Part shown: piece after piece, positions 23,188-32,282 of the stretch | Layout: every line of letters starts with the position of its first letter | Numbering within the stretch: the stretch's first letter is position 1 | NCBI GenBank assembly: GCA_022648545.1 | Contig: JALCMP010000004.1 | Coordinates: forward strand, 1 to 64,000 | DNA length: 64,000 bases | Reading direction: 5' to 3' | DNA from: Bacteroidales bacterium | GTDB lineage: Bacteria > Bacteroidota > Bacteroidia > Bacteroidales > UBA932 | The notes under the pieces: generated by a model | Database searches by the model: none | What the model saw: the letters and a program-made list of their open reading frames with translations, nothing else | What the model was told of the DNA's origin: nothing | Position numbers and translations under genes: made by a program

Positions 23188-23216
23188 TTTAGCAAGTAAC
23201 GTTTTTCGCAACTATC

Positions 23217-23693
23217 ATGAAAACAAAAATCATTCTTTTCAGCATATTGCTAATGATCTCACTGTCGGGTTGCGACAGGATAAGAAGGAGTTTCGGGCTC
23301 CCCGATTCTTCTGATATAAAAAAAGCGGAAAGAGAACTGTCCGAAAAGGCTTCGGCCGAAAGCAGCAAAAGTGATTCAGTTGCATACAGGGCCGATACAG
23401 TTGCGGCGGTAAAAGAAATTTCCTCACGCGAATCTTCGGAATTCGGAACTGCATCGTCGGGAAACTATTACGTAATACTTGGAAGCTTCAAGGAAGACGG
23501 CAATGCCGCAAAATTTGGAAAAATAGTAAGGCAGGCTATCGGAAACGCCTACATAATACATAATGAATACGGATTCGATATGGTTGGTGTAGGGCCCTAC
23601 GGCGATATAAAATCCGCCTGCAATAAAAAAATCGATCTTCTGGATAATCATTCTTTTTGTCCGGATGATGTCTGGATCTATTACAACAAATAA
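23217..23693 (+). CDS. SPOR domain-containing lipoprotein
   Basis: Lipobox [10 protein letters not shown]-terminal [19 protein letters not shown]... SPOR-like. Confidence 0.8.
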   Translation: MKTKIILFSILLMISLSGCDRIRRSFGLPDSSDIKKAERELSEKASAESSKSDSVAYRADTVAAVKEISSRESSEFGTASSGNYYVILGSFKEDGNAAKFGKIVRQAIGNAYIIHNEYGFDMVGVGPYGDIKSACNKKIDLLDNHSFCPDDVWIYYNK

Positions 23694-23695
23694 AA

Positions 23696-24799
23696 ATGAA
23701 AGATACTGCTTACACTAAAAAGCATATTGCGCTGGGCGCAAAAATGGGACCGTTTGCAGGTTATAATATGCCTATAGAATATACAGGGATAAAGGATGAA
23801 CACTTTGCGGTAAGAAATAATGCAGGAGTTTTTGATGTTTCCCATATGGGGGAATTTCTAGTAAAGGGCCCCAAAGCTCTCAAATTCCTTCAATATATTA
23901 CCACAAACGATGTTTCGGCGATTTACCCCGGTAAGGCCCAATATACCTGCTTTCCTAACGGGAAGGGAGGCATAGTTGATGATCTGATAATTTACCGTCT
24001 TGACGAAGAAACATATTTTCTGGTAGTTAATGCAGCGAATGTGGAAAAAGATTGGAAACACTGCTGCGAATACGCTCCTGATTTCGGACTTACTCCGGGA
24101 GACGAACTTTATAATGCATCCGACGAAATAAGCCAGCTGGCCATTCAGGGTCCAAATGCTTTGAAGATCATACAACGTATATGTCCCGACAATATAATGG
24201 AAATGCCATTTTATTCCTTTAAAAAGACCACCGTGGGAGGCGTGAACGCTATTCTGGCGACAACAGGATATACGGGATCCGGAGGCTGCGAAGTTTATGT
24301 ATACAACGGAGAAGCCAATAAGTTATGGGATGCGGTATTCGAAGCAGGAAAGCCCGAAGGCATAAAACCTATAGGACTCGGAGCAAGGGATACTTTGCGT
24401 TTGGAAATGGGATATTGTCTGTACGGCAACGATATGGATGAGACAACTTCACCCCTTGAAGCCGGACTGGGATGGATAACAAAATTCAACGACAGCAAAG
24501 GCGACTTCATAGACAGAGACTATATGTTAAAGCAAAGAGCCGACGGACTTACCAAAAGACTTTGCGGATTCGTCATGCTTGACAGAGGCATTCCTCGCCA
24601 CGAATACGAAATATGCGATGAAAACGGCGAGAACATAGGATACGTAACCTCCGGCAATATGGGACCGTCGGTCGGCAAAGGCATAGGTCTGGGATATGTA
24701 GCCGCACCAAAATTCAAGGCGGGGAATATCATATATATAAAAATAAGGGAAAAACTTCTTAAGGCCGAAGTTGTAAAACTACCCTTTTACAAGGGATAA
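23696..24799 (+). CDS. gcvT: Glycine cleavage system aminomethyltransferase
   Basis: 367 aa; [57 protein letters not shown]. Confidence 0.97.
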   Translation: MKDTAYTKKHIALGAKMGPFAGYNMPIEYTGIKDEHFAVRNNAGVFDVSHMGEFLVKGPKALKFLQYITTNDVSAIYPGKAQYTCFPNGKGGIVDDLIIYRLDEETYFLVVNAANVEKDWKHCCEYAPDFGLTPGDELYNASDEISQLAIQGPNALKIIQRICPDNIMEMPFYSFKKTTVGGVNAILATTGYTGSGGCEVYVYNGEANKLWDAVFEAGKPEGIKPIGLGARDTLRLEMGYCLYGNDMDETTSPLEAGLGWITKFNDSKGDFIDRDYMLKQRADGLTKRLCGFVMLDRGIPRHEYEICDENGENIGYVTSGNMGPSVGKGIGLGYVAAPKFKAGNIIYIKIREKLLKAEVVKLPFYKG

Positions 24800-24833
24800 T
24801 TACTTTTAATTTTAATACAGGAAATATAGAGTA

Positions 24834-24960
24834 TTACCAGCTCCCTCCGGCTCCGCCGCCACCGAAACCGCCGCCGCCAAAGCCGCCGAAACCGCCTGAA
24901 CTTCCACCGAGACCGCCGAAGCCGCCGCCTGATCCCCATCCTCCGGAACGGCGTCCGCTA
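24834..24960 (-). repeat. Low-complexity Gly/Ser-coding region (3' end of TPM gene)
   Basis: Tandem GGN codons giving GGFGG-type repeats. Confidence 0.85.
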
Positions 24961-25676
24961 AGAAGAGATCCCAGAAGTATGGCATCAAGTATTCCAAACT
25001 TGTCATCATGCTTTCCGCCTCCGTTTCTTCCTCCCATATTCTTGTTGTTTTTCCCTCCGGAAATAAGAAGTACTACAAATATGCAGAAAAGGAAAATTAT
25101 CATTACCGATGCTGCCGACCCTTTTCCTCCTTTACTCCGGGCGAATTCACTGCTGGAAATTTCCCCTGAGACAATCCGGAATATAATGTCAAGCGCAGCA
25201 TCTACGCCTCCGTAATAATCATTCCTTCTGAAGTGCGGAATAAGAATCGTTTCTGTAATTCTTTTACATACTGCATCGGTGAGTACCGATTCCAGCCCGT
25301 AGCCCGTAGCTATGAATACCTCGCCTCTCGAAGATCCGGTTTTCGGCTTTATTAGAATAACGACTCCGTTATCGAATTTTTTCTGACCTACTCCCCATTT
25401 TTCACCGATCGTATATGCAAGCCGGGCCTTATCCATACCGTAGAGATTATCAACGGTAACTACCGCTATCTGGTTGGAAGTGCTGTCCGAAAAGACATCA
25501 AGTTTCCGCTCCATGGCTGCTGCCTGTGAAAAGGAAAATACGGAAGCCAGATCATTTACCAGCCTCGAAGGCGACGGTCGCGGAGGAATATCGCCATAGC
25601 TTCTGAAAGGCATTAAGACAAACAGGAAAGCCAGGACGGCAATAAAACAATATATTTTTGATAAAGAACTTTTCAT
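24834..25676 (-). CDS. TPM domain (YgcG-like) protein with Gly-rich C-terminus
   Basis: VNDLASVFSFSQAAAMERKLDVFSDSTSNQIAVVTVDNLYGMD; tail GGGFGGLGGSSGGFGGFGGGGFGGGGAGGSW. Confidence 0.92.
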   Translation of the reverse strand: MKSSLSKIYCFIAVLAFLFVLMPFRSYGDIPPRPSPSRLVNDLASVFSFSQAAAMERKLDVFSDSTSNQIAVVTVDNLYGMDKARLAYTIGEKWGVGQKKFDNGVVILIKPKTGSSRGEVFIATGYGLESVLTDAVCKRITETILIPHFRRNDYYGGVDAALDIIFRIVSGEISSSEFARSKGGKGSAASVMIIFLFCIFVVLLISGGKNNKNMGGRNGGGKHDDKFGILDAILLGSLLSGRRSGGWGSGGGFGGLGGSSGGFGGFGGGGFGGGGAGGSW

Positions 25677-25687
25677 AAGGTCCGTAT

Positions 25688-26125
25688 TTATTTACCTATG
25701 GAAATATCGTCTGGAAGTTCGTTGACATCGTCGCTTTGATATGGAAAAAAGCTCTTGAGCGATTTGCCGGCTTCGCTTATTGCATTGCATAAGCCTCCGG
25801 CGAAATCCTCTCTCGAGAAGGCCTCCTGCATTCTTTCCTTTATGGAATCCCAGAAGTCGTCAGGAACTTTGGAATTTATTCCGGAACCGCCGATAATCGC
25901 AAATTTCTTGCTCTTGAGAGCTACATAAAACAGTATGCCGTTATGCAGTTTTGTTTTATCCATTCCAAGATAATAGAAAATATATACGGCACGACCCATT
26001 ACATCCCGTCCGCATTTCGACTCAAAATGCACCCTTATCTCGCCGGATGTATTCTGTTCAGCCTCGCCTATCGCCTCGACGATAGCCTTTTCTTCAACTT
26101 CGGAAACAAATTTTCTGAAGTTCAT
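25688..26125 (-). CDS. TPM domain-containing protein
   Basis: 145 aa; EAIGEAEQNTSGEIRVHFESKCGRDVMGRAVYIFYYLGMDKTKLHNGILFYVALKSKKFAIIGG. Confidence 0.88.
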   Translation of the reverse strand: MNFRKFVSEVEEKAIVEAIGEAEQNTSGEIRVHFESKCGRDVMGRAVYIFYYLGMDKTKLHNGILFYVALKSKKFAIIGGSGINSKVPDDFWDSIKERMQEAFSREDFAGGLCNAISEAGKSLKSFFPYQSDDVNELPDDISIGK

Positions 26126-26129
26126 GGCA

Positions 26130-26717
26130 TTAGAACTTTACGGCAGGTACTTTTTCTGACCCTTCAGCCGCCTTGAAATAAGGTTTCTTGGAAAAGCCGA
26201 ACATGCCTGCGAATATGTTTTTAGGGAACTGCCTTATCATTATGTTATACTGCCTGGCGGTCTCGTTGAATTTTTTACGTTCCACAGCTATTCTGTTTTC
26301 AGTTCCTTCCAGCTGTGACTGAAGTTCCAGAAAATTTTCATTAGCCTTAAGATCAGGATAATTTTCCTGTATCATAAGAAGTTTGCCTAAGGCCGCTCCG
26401 AGTTCTCCCTGTGCGTTCTGATATTTTTGCAGCGATGCCTCATTCATGTTTTCAGGATCCACTGTTATTTGAGTAGCCCTGGCTCTGGCCTGAACCACCC
26501 CCTCCAGCGTCCCTTTTTCATGAGCGGCATAACCTTTTACCGTATTCACCAGATTAGGAATCAGATCGGCTCTCCTTTGATAAACGTTTTCTACCTGGCT
26601 CCATGCAGTTTGCACTTTTTCATCTCCTTTTACCATGGAATTATACGAACTCCACGTAAACAGCACCACGATTGCCAAAATCGCAAGTACGACTATAAAG
26701 ACTCCTTTTTTCTTCAT
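26130..26717 (-). CDS. LemA family protein
   Basis: 195 aa; YNSMVKGDEKVQTAWSQVENVYQRRADLIPNLVNTVKGYAAHEKGTLEGVVQARA. Confidence 0.97.
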   Translation of the reverse strand: MKKKGVFIVVLAILAIVVLFTWSSYNSMVKGDEKVQTAWSQVENVYQRRADLIPNLVNTVKGYAAHEKGTLEGVVQARARATQITVDPENMNEASLQKYQNAQGELGAALGKLLMIQENYPDLKANENFLELQSQLEGTENRIAVERKKFNETARQYNIMIRQFPKNIFAGMFGFSKKPYFKAAEGSEKVPAVKF

Positions 26718-26720
26718 AAT

Positions 26721-27749
26721 TTATTGTATTAATTTAACACATCTCACGGAAAAACCGCTGCCGGTTTTCGAAGTATAGTTATATCTAAAATCCGGGATAT
26801 TATAATATATATATCTGTAATACGCATTATCGGAATCCATTTCGGTAGAGCTCCAGAAATATGCGGAAGAGAACATATTCTTATAATTATTATAATCATT
26901 GGTGGAACGTCCTGCGGCGAGGGCAGCCCATCCATAATCATTCCCGGGATTGACATGCGCCGAATAAGGCCATATTCTTTTTCCGTTCAAACGGGCATCG
27001 ACTATAAGCTTTCCGCCAATATCCGGCCAGTCGGACTTGAATGCCAGCCCTGTTTCTCCGTTCAGGCCAGCTGCCAGATCCTCCCAGTCTTCGTTGGTAG
27101 GAATGGTCCATCCACTCGGACAAACACCTTGCGGTCCACTGCCCAAACCGCTGCCCGAAACGCCTCCGGTAGCATCTTTCCATGTATAGAACCTGCCGAA
27201 AAAGATACCGGCGTCATCGGCTCTGGAATAAGCCTCGCCTGCTCCGCCCCAGTCAAGATTTCTGGTAAACCATATAAGATTTCCTATATGTGCGGTAGGA
27301 TATTGCTTTCCGTCACGTTCATCTGTTATTAAATCCGTCGGAGCATTCATTCCCGTAAGAGAAGTCCCGAACTCGGGATTAATGGATGTAATGGTTCTGG
27401 AAGAAGTCCTGGAATAATAATCGTCGGCCGAGGCCAGCACTGTAATCGTATATGTAGCCAGAGAATCCGGAACGGTAAAAGTACATGTGGTTCCCTTTAT
27501 CGTATCTTTCTTGAATATACCGCTGCAAATCCATTTATAGGAAACCCCTTCGGAAGGAGTAAGTATTCCCGAAACGGAAGTTTTTATAACGCTTCCTACT
27601 TTTGCATAGACCGGGATGTCGAAAGTAATAGTACCGGACATTACGCCCTTGTCTTCCTTACTGCTTTTATGGCAGGAAGACAGAACGAAAGATACTGCTA
27701 TGAACATCAAAAGCGTGAAAAGGCGTGCGGCTCTGAAGAATATTTTCAT
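26721..27749 (-). CDS. FISUMP-domain lipoprotein with PKD/Ig-like N-terminal region
   Basis: Lipobox VSFVLSSC; GNLIWFTRNLDWGG...CPSGWTIPTNEDWEDLAAGL...YFWSSTEMDSDNAYYRYI...GFSVRCVK. Confidence 0.85.
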   Translation of the reverse strand: MKIFFRAARLFTLLMFIAVSFVLSSCHKSSKEDKGVMSGTITFDIPVYAKVGSVIKTSVSGILTPSEGVSYKWICSGIFKKDTIKGTTCTFTVPDSLATYTITVLASADDYYSRTSSRTITSINPEFGTSLTGMNAPTDLITDERDGKQYPTAHIGNLIWFTRNLDWGGAGEAYSRADDAGIFFGRFYTWKDATGGVSGSGLGSGPQGVCPSGWTIPTNEDWEDLAAGLNGETGLAFKSDWPDIGGKLIVDARLNGKRIWPYSAHVNPGNDYGWAALAAGRSTNDYNNYKNMFSSAYFWSSTEMDSDNAYYRYIYYNIPDFRYNYTSKTGSGFSVRCVKLIQ

Positions 27750-27784
27750 TTAATATTAATTTTGAAATACAAAAATGGGGATTT

Positions 27785-27817
27785 TTTGTTCTTAAAGCAA
27801 TAAAATATTTACTTTTG
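27785..27817 (+). promoter_or_regulatory. Promoter for apbE
   Basis: TTTG (27785-27788) N21 TACTTTTG (27810-27817). Confidence 0.65.
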
Positions 27818-27837
27818 CAAAATACTAAAATCGTGCC

Positions 27838-28881
27838 ATGAGCAAATATACGAACTATATCGCATTAATAACGATTGCCTTGATCGCCTTTTCCTGCAGC
27901 AAGAAAGACAAAAGATATATTACTGAAGACGGCTTTGCACAGGGAAGTACTTATCATATAATATACAGAGTCCCTGATTCGTGTGATCTTTCAACGTTCA
28001 AGAGAAAGGTAGAAGACAGTCTTGCAGTATATTTCAACAGAATAAGCAGATCCATCTCCGGATATGATTCATCTTCGCTGCTCTCACGAATAAACAGGGG
28101 GGAAGACATTCCACTGGACAGCATATTCATAGATAATTTCAATGCTTCTGAAAAAATGTATAAGATCTCTGACGGATATTTCGATCCTTCTGCGGCTCCT
28201 TTATTCGATATATGGGGCTTCGGATTTACCGATCGCGGATCGGTCTCTTCCGGACAGATCGACAGCATAATGAAATTCATCGGTATGGACAAACTTTCGC
28301 TATACCAACGCGACGGCAAAACATTCCTTAAAAAAGAATACCCCGGAATAAAATTAAACTTCAATGCAATAGCACAGGGATATACGTCGGATTACATATG
28401 CCGCAGATTCAGGCTCATGGGCCTTAAGAACTTCATGATAGACACCGGCGGCGGAGAATTATACTGCTCCGGACTAAATTCCACAGGCGGAAAATGGAGA
28501 ATAGGGATAGACAAGCCGTTTACAAACAACCAGATAGAAGGTAAAGACATACAGTCCGTACTTCTATCTTCAGACAACGGAATTGCAACATCCGGAAACT
28601 ACAGGAAATATTACATAAAAGACGGAAAGAAATATTCCCATGAAATAAATCCTAAAACCGGACGTCCCGTAGAACACAATCTGCTGAGCGCAACAGTTAT
28701 CGCAAAAAATTCTACCGTTGCCGATGCATATGCTACATACTTCATGGTAATAGGGCTTGAGAAATCCATCGAAATTTTAAAAGAGGAACCAGACATGCAG
28801 GCTCTGCTGATATACGGTAACGATAACAATATGAATGTCTATAAAACGCCCGGACTGCAACTACGAAAACCAACGGAATAA
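27838..28881 (+). CDS. apbE: FAD:protein FMN transferase (ApbE), lipoprotein
   Basis: 347 aa; lipobox ALIAFSCS; MIDTGGGELYCSG, GIATSGNYRKYYIKDGKKYSHEINPKTGRPVEHNLLSATVIA, VADAYATYFMVIG. Confidence 0.95.
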   Translation: MSKYTNYIALITIALIAFSCSKKDKRYITEDGFAQGSTYHIIYRVPDSCDLSTFKRKVEDSLAVYFNRISRSISGYDSSSLLSRINRGEDIPLDSIFIDNFNASEKMYKISDGYFDPSAAPLFDIWGFGFTDRGSVSSGQIDSIMKFIGMDKLSLYQRDGKTFLKKEYPGIKLNFNAIAQGYTSDYICRRFRLMGLKNFMIDTGGGELYCSGLNSTGGKWRIGIDKPFTNNQIEGKDIQSVLLSSDNGIATSGNYRKYYIKDGKKYSHEINPKTGRPVEHNLLSATVIAKNSTVADAYATYFMVIGLEKSIEILKEEPDMQALLIYGNDNNMNVYKTPGLQLRKPTE

Positions 28882-28898
28882 GATATTAATTAATAAAA

Positions 28899-28938
28899 TA
28901 AACGGGAACTGCGGTTAATCCCCGCGGCTCCCGTTATT
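28899..28938. terminator. Bidirectional terminator hairpin between apbE and fumarase
   Basis: AACGGGAACTGCGG ... CCGCGGCTCCCGTT between convergent genes. Confidence 0.65.
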
Positions 28939-28961
28939 CATAATATCAAGGCTGAACGGAA

Positions 28962-30587
28962 TCAGTCCTTGCAGCAAAGCGGCTTGATCTGCGTAAAGAA
29001 ATCATTGCCCTTATCATCTACAAGAATAAATGCCGGGAAATCTACCACCTTTATTTTCCATATAGCTTCCATTCCCAGTTCGGGGTATTCTATACATTCC
29101 ACGCTTTTTATATTATTCTGGGCCAATATAGCTGCCGGCCCGCCTATACTCCCCAGGTAAAAACCTCCGTGCTTCTTGCAGGCATCGGTAACCTGCCGCG
29201 TACGGTTCCCCTTGGAAATCATAACCATGGAACCTCCGTGCGATTGAAAAAGATCTACATAGGGATCCATTCTCTGCGCGGTAGTAGGGCCGAAAGAACC
29301 GCTCGGCATACCTTTTGGAGTTTTTGCAGGACCTGCATAATAAACGGGATGATCCTTCATATATTGCGGAAGATCCTCACCGGCATCCAGACGCTCCTTA
29401 AGTTTGGCATGGGCTATATCTCTGGCTACCACGATTGTACCGCTAAGCAAAAGATAAGTAGATACGGGATACTTGCCAAGATCATTAAGAACATCTTTCA
29501 TAGGACGGTCGAGATCTATTTTAACACCGGCATTGCTTTTCCCTAAAAGTTCCTTGGGAATCAGCCTTCCCGGATTTTCATCAAGCTTCTCTATCCATAT
29601 TCCGTCCTTATTTATTTTGGCCTTCATATTTCTGTCGGCGCTGCAACTTACGCCTATGCCTATAGGGCACGAAGCTCCGTGGCGCGGCAGTCTGATCACC
29701 CTAACGTCATGGGCATAATATTTTCCGCCGAACTGTGCTCCTATTCCGAGATTATGGGCATCCTTAAGCAACTTCTTTTCCATCTCAAGATCTCTGAATG
29801 CGGAACCGCCGTCATTACCCTTTACAGGCAGAGAATCATAATATTTTGTAGACGCAACCTTTACGGTTTTAAGGTTCAGTTCCGCCGAAGTCCCGCCTAT
29901 GACGAATGCTATATGATAGGGCGGACATGCAGCGGTGCCCAAAGTCTTCATTTTTTCGACAAGGAAATTCTCCAGTTTTTCGGGATTAAGCAATGCCTTG
30001 GTTTCCTGGAACAAATAGGTTTTGTTGGCCGAACCGCCGCCTTTTGCTACGAAAAGAAAATTATATTCATCTCCGTCGGCAGCTTCTATTTCCACCTGGG
30101 CGGGAAGATTGCATCCAGAATTTTTTTCGGTAAACATATCCAAGGCAACAGTCTGCGAATACCTCAGATTATCTCCGGTATACGTATCAAAAACGCCGTG
30201 GGAAAGAGCTTCCTCATCGCCGCCTCCGGTATATACGTTCTGACCCTTCTTTGCCATTATTATTGCAGTTCCGGTATCCTGACAGAGCGGGAGCTGTCCC
30301 TTAACGGAAACATCCGCGTTCATGAGGAAGGTAAGAGCTACCGATTTATCGTTTTCCGATGCCTCGGGATCGCTCAGTATTTTGGCAACCATTTCATTGT
30401 GTGCCGGACGAAGTTTGAAAGAAACTTCATGAAAGGCTGTTTTGGCCAGCAGCCTCAATCCTTCCGGATCAACCTTAAGCATATTGTGCCCGTCAAATTC
30501 CGAAACGGAAACATACTTGTCCGTAAGGAGACGGTATTGAGTATCGTCTTTCCCCAACGGAAACATTTCATAATATTTAAACTCCAT
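28962..30587 (-). CDS. Class I fumarate hydratase
   Basis: 541 aa; [97 protein letters not shown]. Confidence 0.95.
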   Translation of the reverse strand: MEFKYYEMFPLGKDDTQYRLLTDKYVSVSEFDGHNMLKVDPEGLRLLAKTAFHEVSFKLRPAHNEMVAKILSDPEASENDKSVALTFLMNADVSVKGQLPLCQDTGTAIIMAKKGQNVYTGGGDEEALSHGVFDTYTGDNLRYSQTVALDMFTEKNSGCNLPAQVEIEAADGDEYNFLFVAKGGGSANKTYLFQETKALLNPEKLENFLVEKMKTLGTAACPPYHIAFVIGGTSAELNLKTVKVASTKYYDSLPVKGNDGGSAFRDLEMEKKLLKDAHNLGIGAQFGGKYYAHDVRVIRLPRHGASCPIGIGVSCSADRNMKAKINKDGIWIEKLDENPGRLIPKELLGKSNAGVKIDLDRPMKDVLNDLGKYPVSTYLLLSGTIVVARDIAHAKLKERLDAGEDLPQYMKDHPVYYAGPAKTPKGMPSGSFGPTTAQRMDPYVDLFQSHGGSMVMISKGNRTRQVTDACKKHGGFYLGSIGGPAAILAQNNIKSVECIEYPELGMEAIWKIKVVDFPAFILVDDKGNDFFTQIKPLCCKD

Positions 30588-30636
30588 ATCCTTAATATAT
30601 TAAAATTAAATTTGTGGCAAATTTATCAAATCCTGT

Positions 30637-31753
30637 TTATTTGCCTGTATTTTCAAGAAGATAACGTCTCATAAATTCATTCAGATCTCCGTCAAGAACG
30701 GCCTGCGTATCAGAAGTCTGATATCCGGTACGCAAATCCTTTACCATTTTGTACGGATGCAGGACATAGCTTCTTATCTGTGATCCCCACTCAATTTTCT
30801 TCTTCTGTCCTTCGAGTTCGGCCTGTTTTGCACGGCGCTTTTCCAGCTCAAGTTCATACAAATGCGATTTCAATATTCTCAATGCGTTTTGTCTGTTGTC
30901 GAGCTGTGAGCGGGTTTCGGTATTCTCAACGGTTATTCCGGTGGGTATATGCCTCACTCTCACGCCTGTTTCTACCTTGTTTACATTTTGTCCGCCGGCT
31001 CCGCTCGAACGGAAAGTATCCCATTCGATATCGGACGGATTGATAGTAATTTCTATGGTATCGTCAACAAGAGGGTAAACAAATACGGATGAGAAAGTAG
31101 TCTGACGCTTCCCCTGTGCATTAAAGGGAGATATCCGAACCAATCTGTGCACTCCGTTCTCGGCTTTAAGATATCCGTAGGCATAATCGCCTTCTATTTC
31201 CATAGAAACCGATTTTATACCTGCTTCGTCGCCCTCTATCAGATCATGTACGGAAACCTTGTAGCCGTTCCTCTCTCCCCATCGGGAATACATTCTCATA
31301 AGCATTGCACTCCAGTCGTTGCTTTCCGTCCCCCCGGCTCCGGAATTAATTTTAAGCAGGGCTCCGAGGTTATCACCTTCTTCTCCGAGCATACCTTTCA
31401 TTTCAACTTCTTCCAGCAACGCCGTCAAGGAAGACATCGAACCGTCGAGTTCCCCGGAATACTCGTTCCATGTATCCGATCCTTCTTCGGGATTCTCTTC
31501 CTTCGCCATTTCGTAAAGGGTTTTGATATCTTCAATAAGGCCGGATATCTTTTCTATGGAATCCACCCAGTATTTTAAGGAAGAATTATGTTTCAGGAAA
31601 GCTTCGGCCTTCTTGGTATCGTTCCAGAAATCACCGGAAGCAATTATTTTTTCATTTTCCTTTATTGCGGAAGCTTTGGCATCATAGTCAAAGTGACCTC
31701 CTCAAGGCTTCGAGCCTCTTACAGCAATTCTCTATCTGATCTTGTATAATCAT
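30637..31753 (-). CDS. prfB: Peptide chain release factor 2 with programmed +1 frameshift at an in-frame TGA (31688-31690)
   Basis: ORF track 30637..31566 lacks the N-terminus. Upstream ORF MIIQDQIENCCKRLEALRRSL* (ATG 31753) joins it through AGGAGG TCA CTT TGA C; body has SGAGGQNVNKVETGVRVRHIPTGI. Confidence 0.95.
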
Positions 31754-31770
31754 ATTTATTATATATTTCC

Positions 31771-32268
31771 TTAATTAAAATCATATTTTTCAAACTGGGC
31801 CGATATTTCGTCCATGCCGAAGCCCCGGCCTAAGGCAAATCTTATAACCCTGGCTTTTTTCTTTCCCATATCATTTTCCCCCGAGAGCGATTTCCATTTA
31901 TTTTTCAATAATTTATGAAGCAATTCTTCCGAAGTCACCGACATATTGCGGTCTGCTCCGGAATAATATATTTCTGACAAGGCACGTTCGGCCGCCTCCT
32001 CGGAAACGCCGGATCTGCGCAGATTATATCTTATCTTGACCGCCCCCCATCCGGAAAATTTCAATTTATCATTTACGAACGCACGGGCAAAGCGAAAATC
32101 ATCTATGAACTTCTCCTCTTTTAGCACGGATATTATATCTTCCATCTCTTCAGCGGAAAAACTACCCGGAGACGCCCACTTTTTCAAAAGCCGTTCCATC
32201 ATACCGGCGGAATATTCCCGTACGGCACATAACTTTCTGCCCCTTGCCAGAGCCTGTTCTTTAGTCAT
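31771..32268 (-). CDS. recX: Regulatory protein RecX
   Basis: 165 aa; EKFIDDFRFARAFVNDKLKFSGWGAVKIRYNLRRSGVSEEAAERAL. Confidence 0.93.
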   Translation of the reverse strand: MTKEQALARGRKLCAVREYSAGMMERLLKKWASPGSFSAEEMEDIISVLKEEKFIDDFRFARAFVNDKLKFSGWGAVKIRYNLRRSGVSEEAAERALSEIYYSGADRNMSVTSEELLHKLLKNKWKSLSGENDMGKKKARVIRFALGRGFGMDEISAQFEKYDFN

Positions 32269-32282
32269 ACCGCGTGAAGATA

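Noticed and set aside
24812-25009. 65-aa alternative-frame ORF over the Gly-rich tail
   Set aside because: Frame-shifted artefact of GC-rich repetitive codons in the TPM gene.
29679-30674. 331-aa plus-strand ORF antisense to the fumarase gene
   Set aside because: Fully antisense to a confident class I fumarase; Tyr/Phe/Ile/Arg-rich with no recognisable motif; long antisense ORFs are common here because of codon bias.
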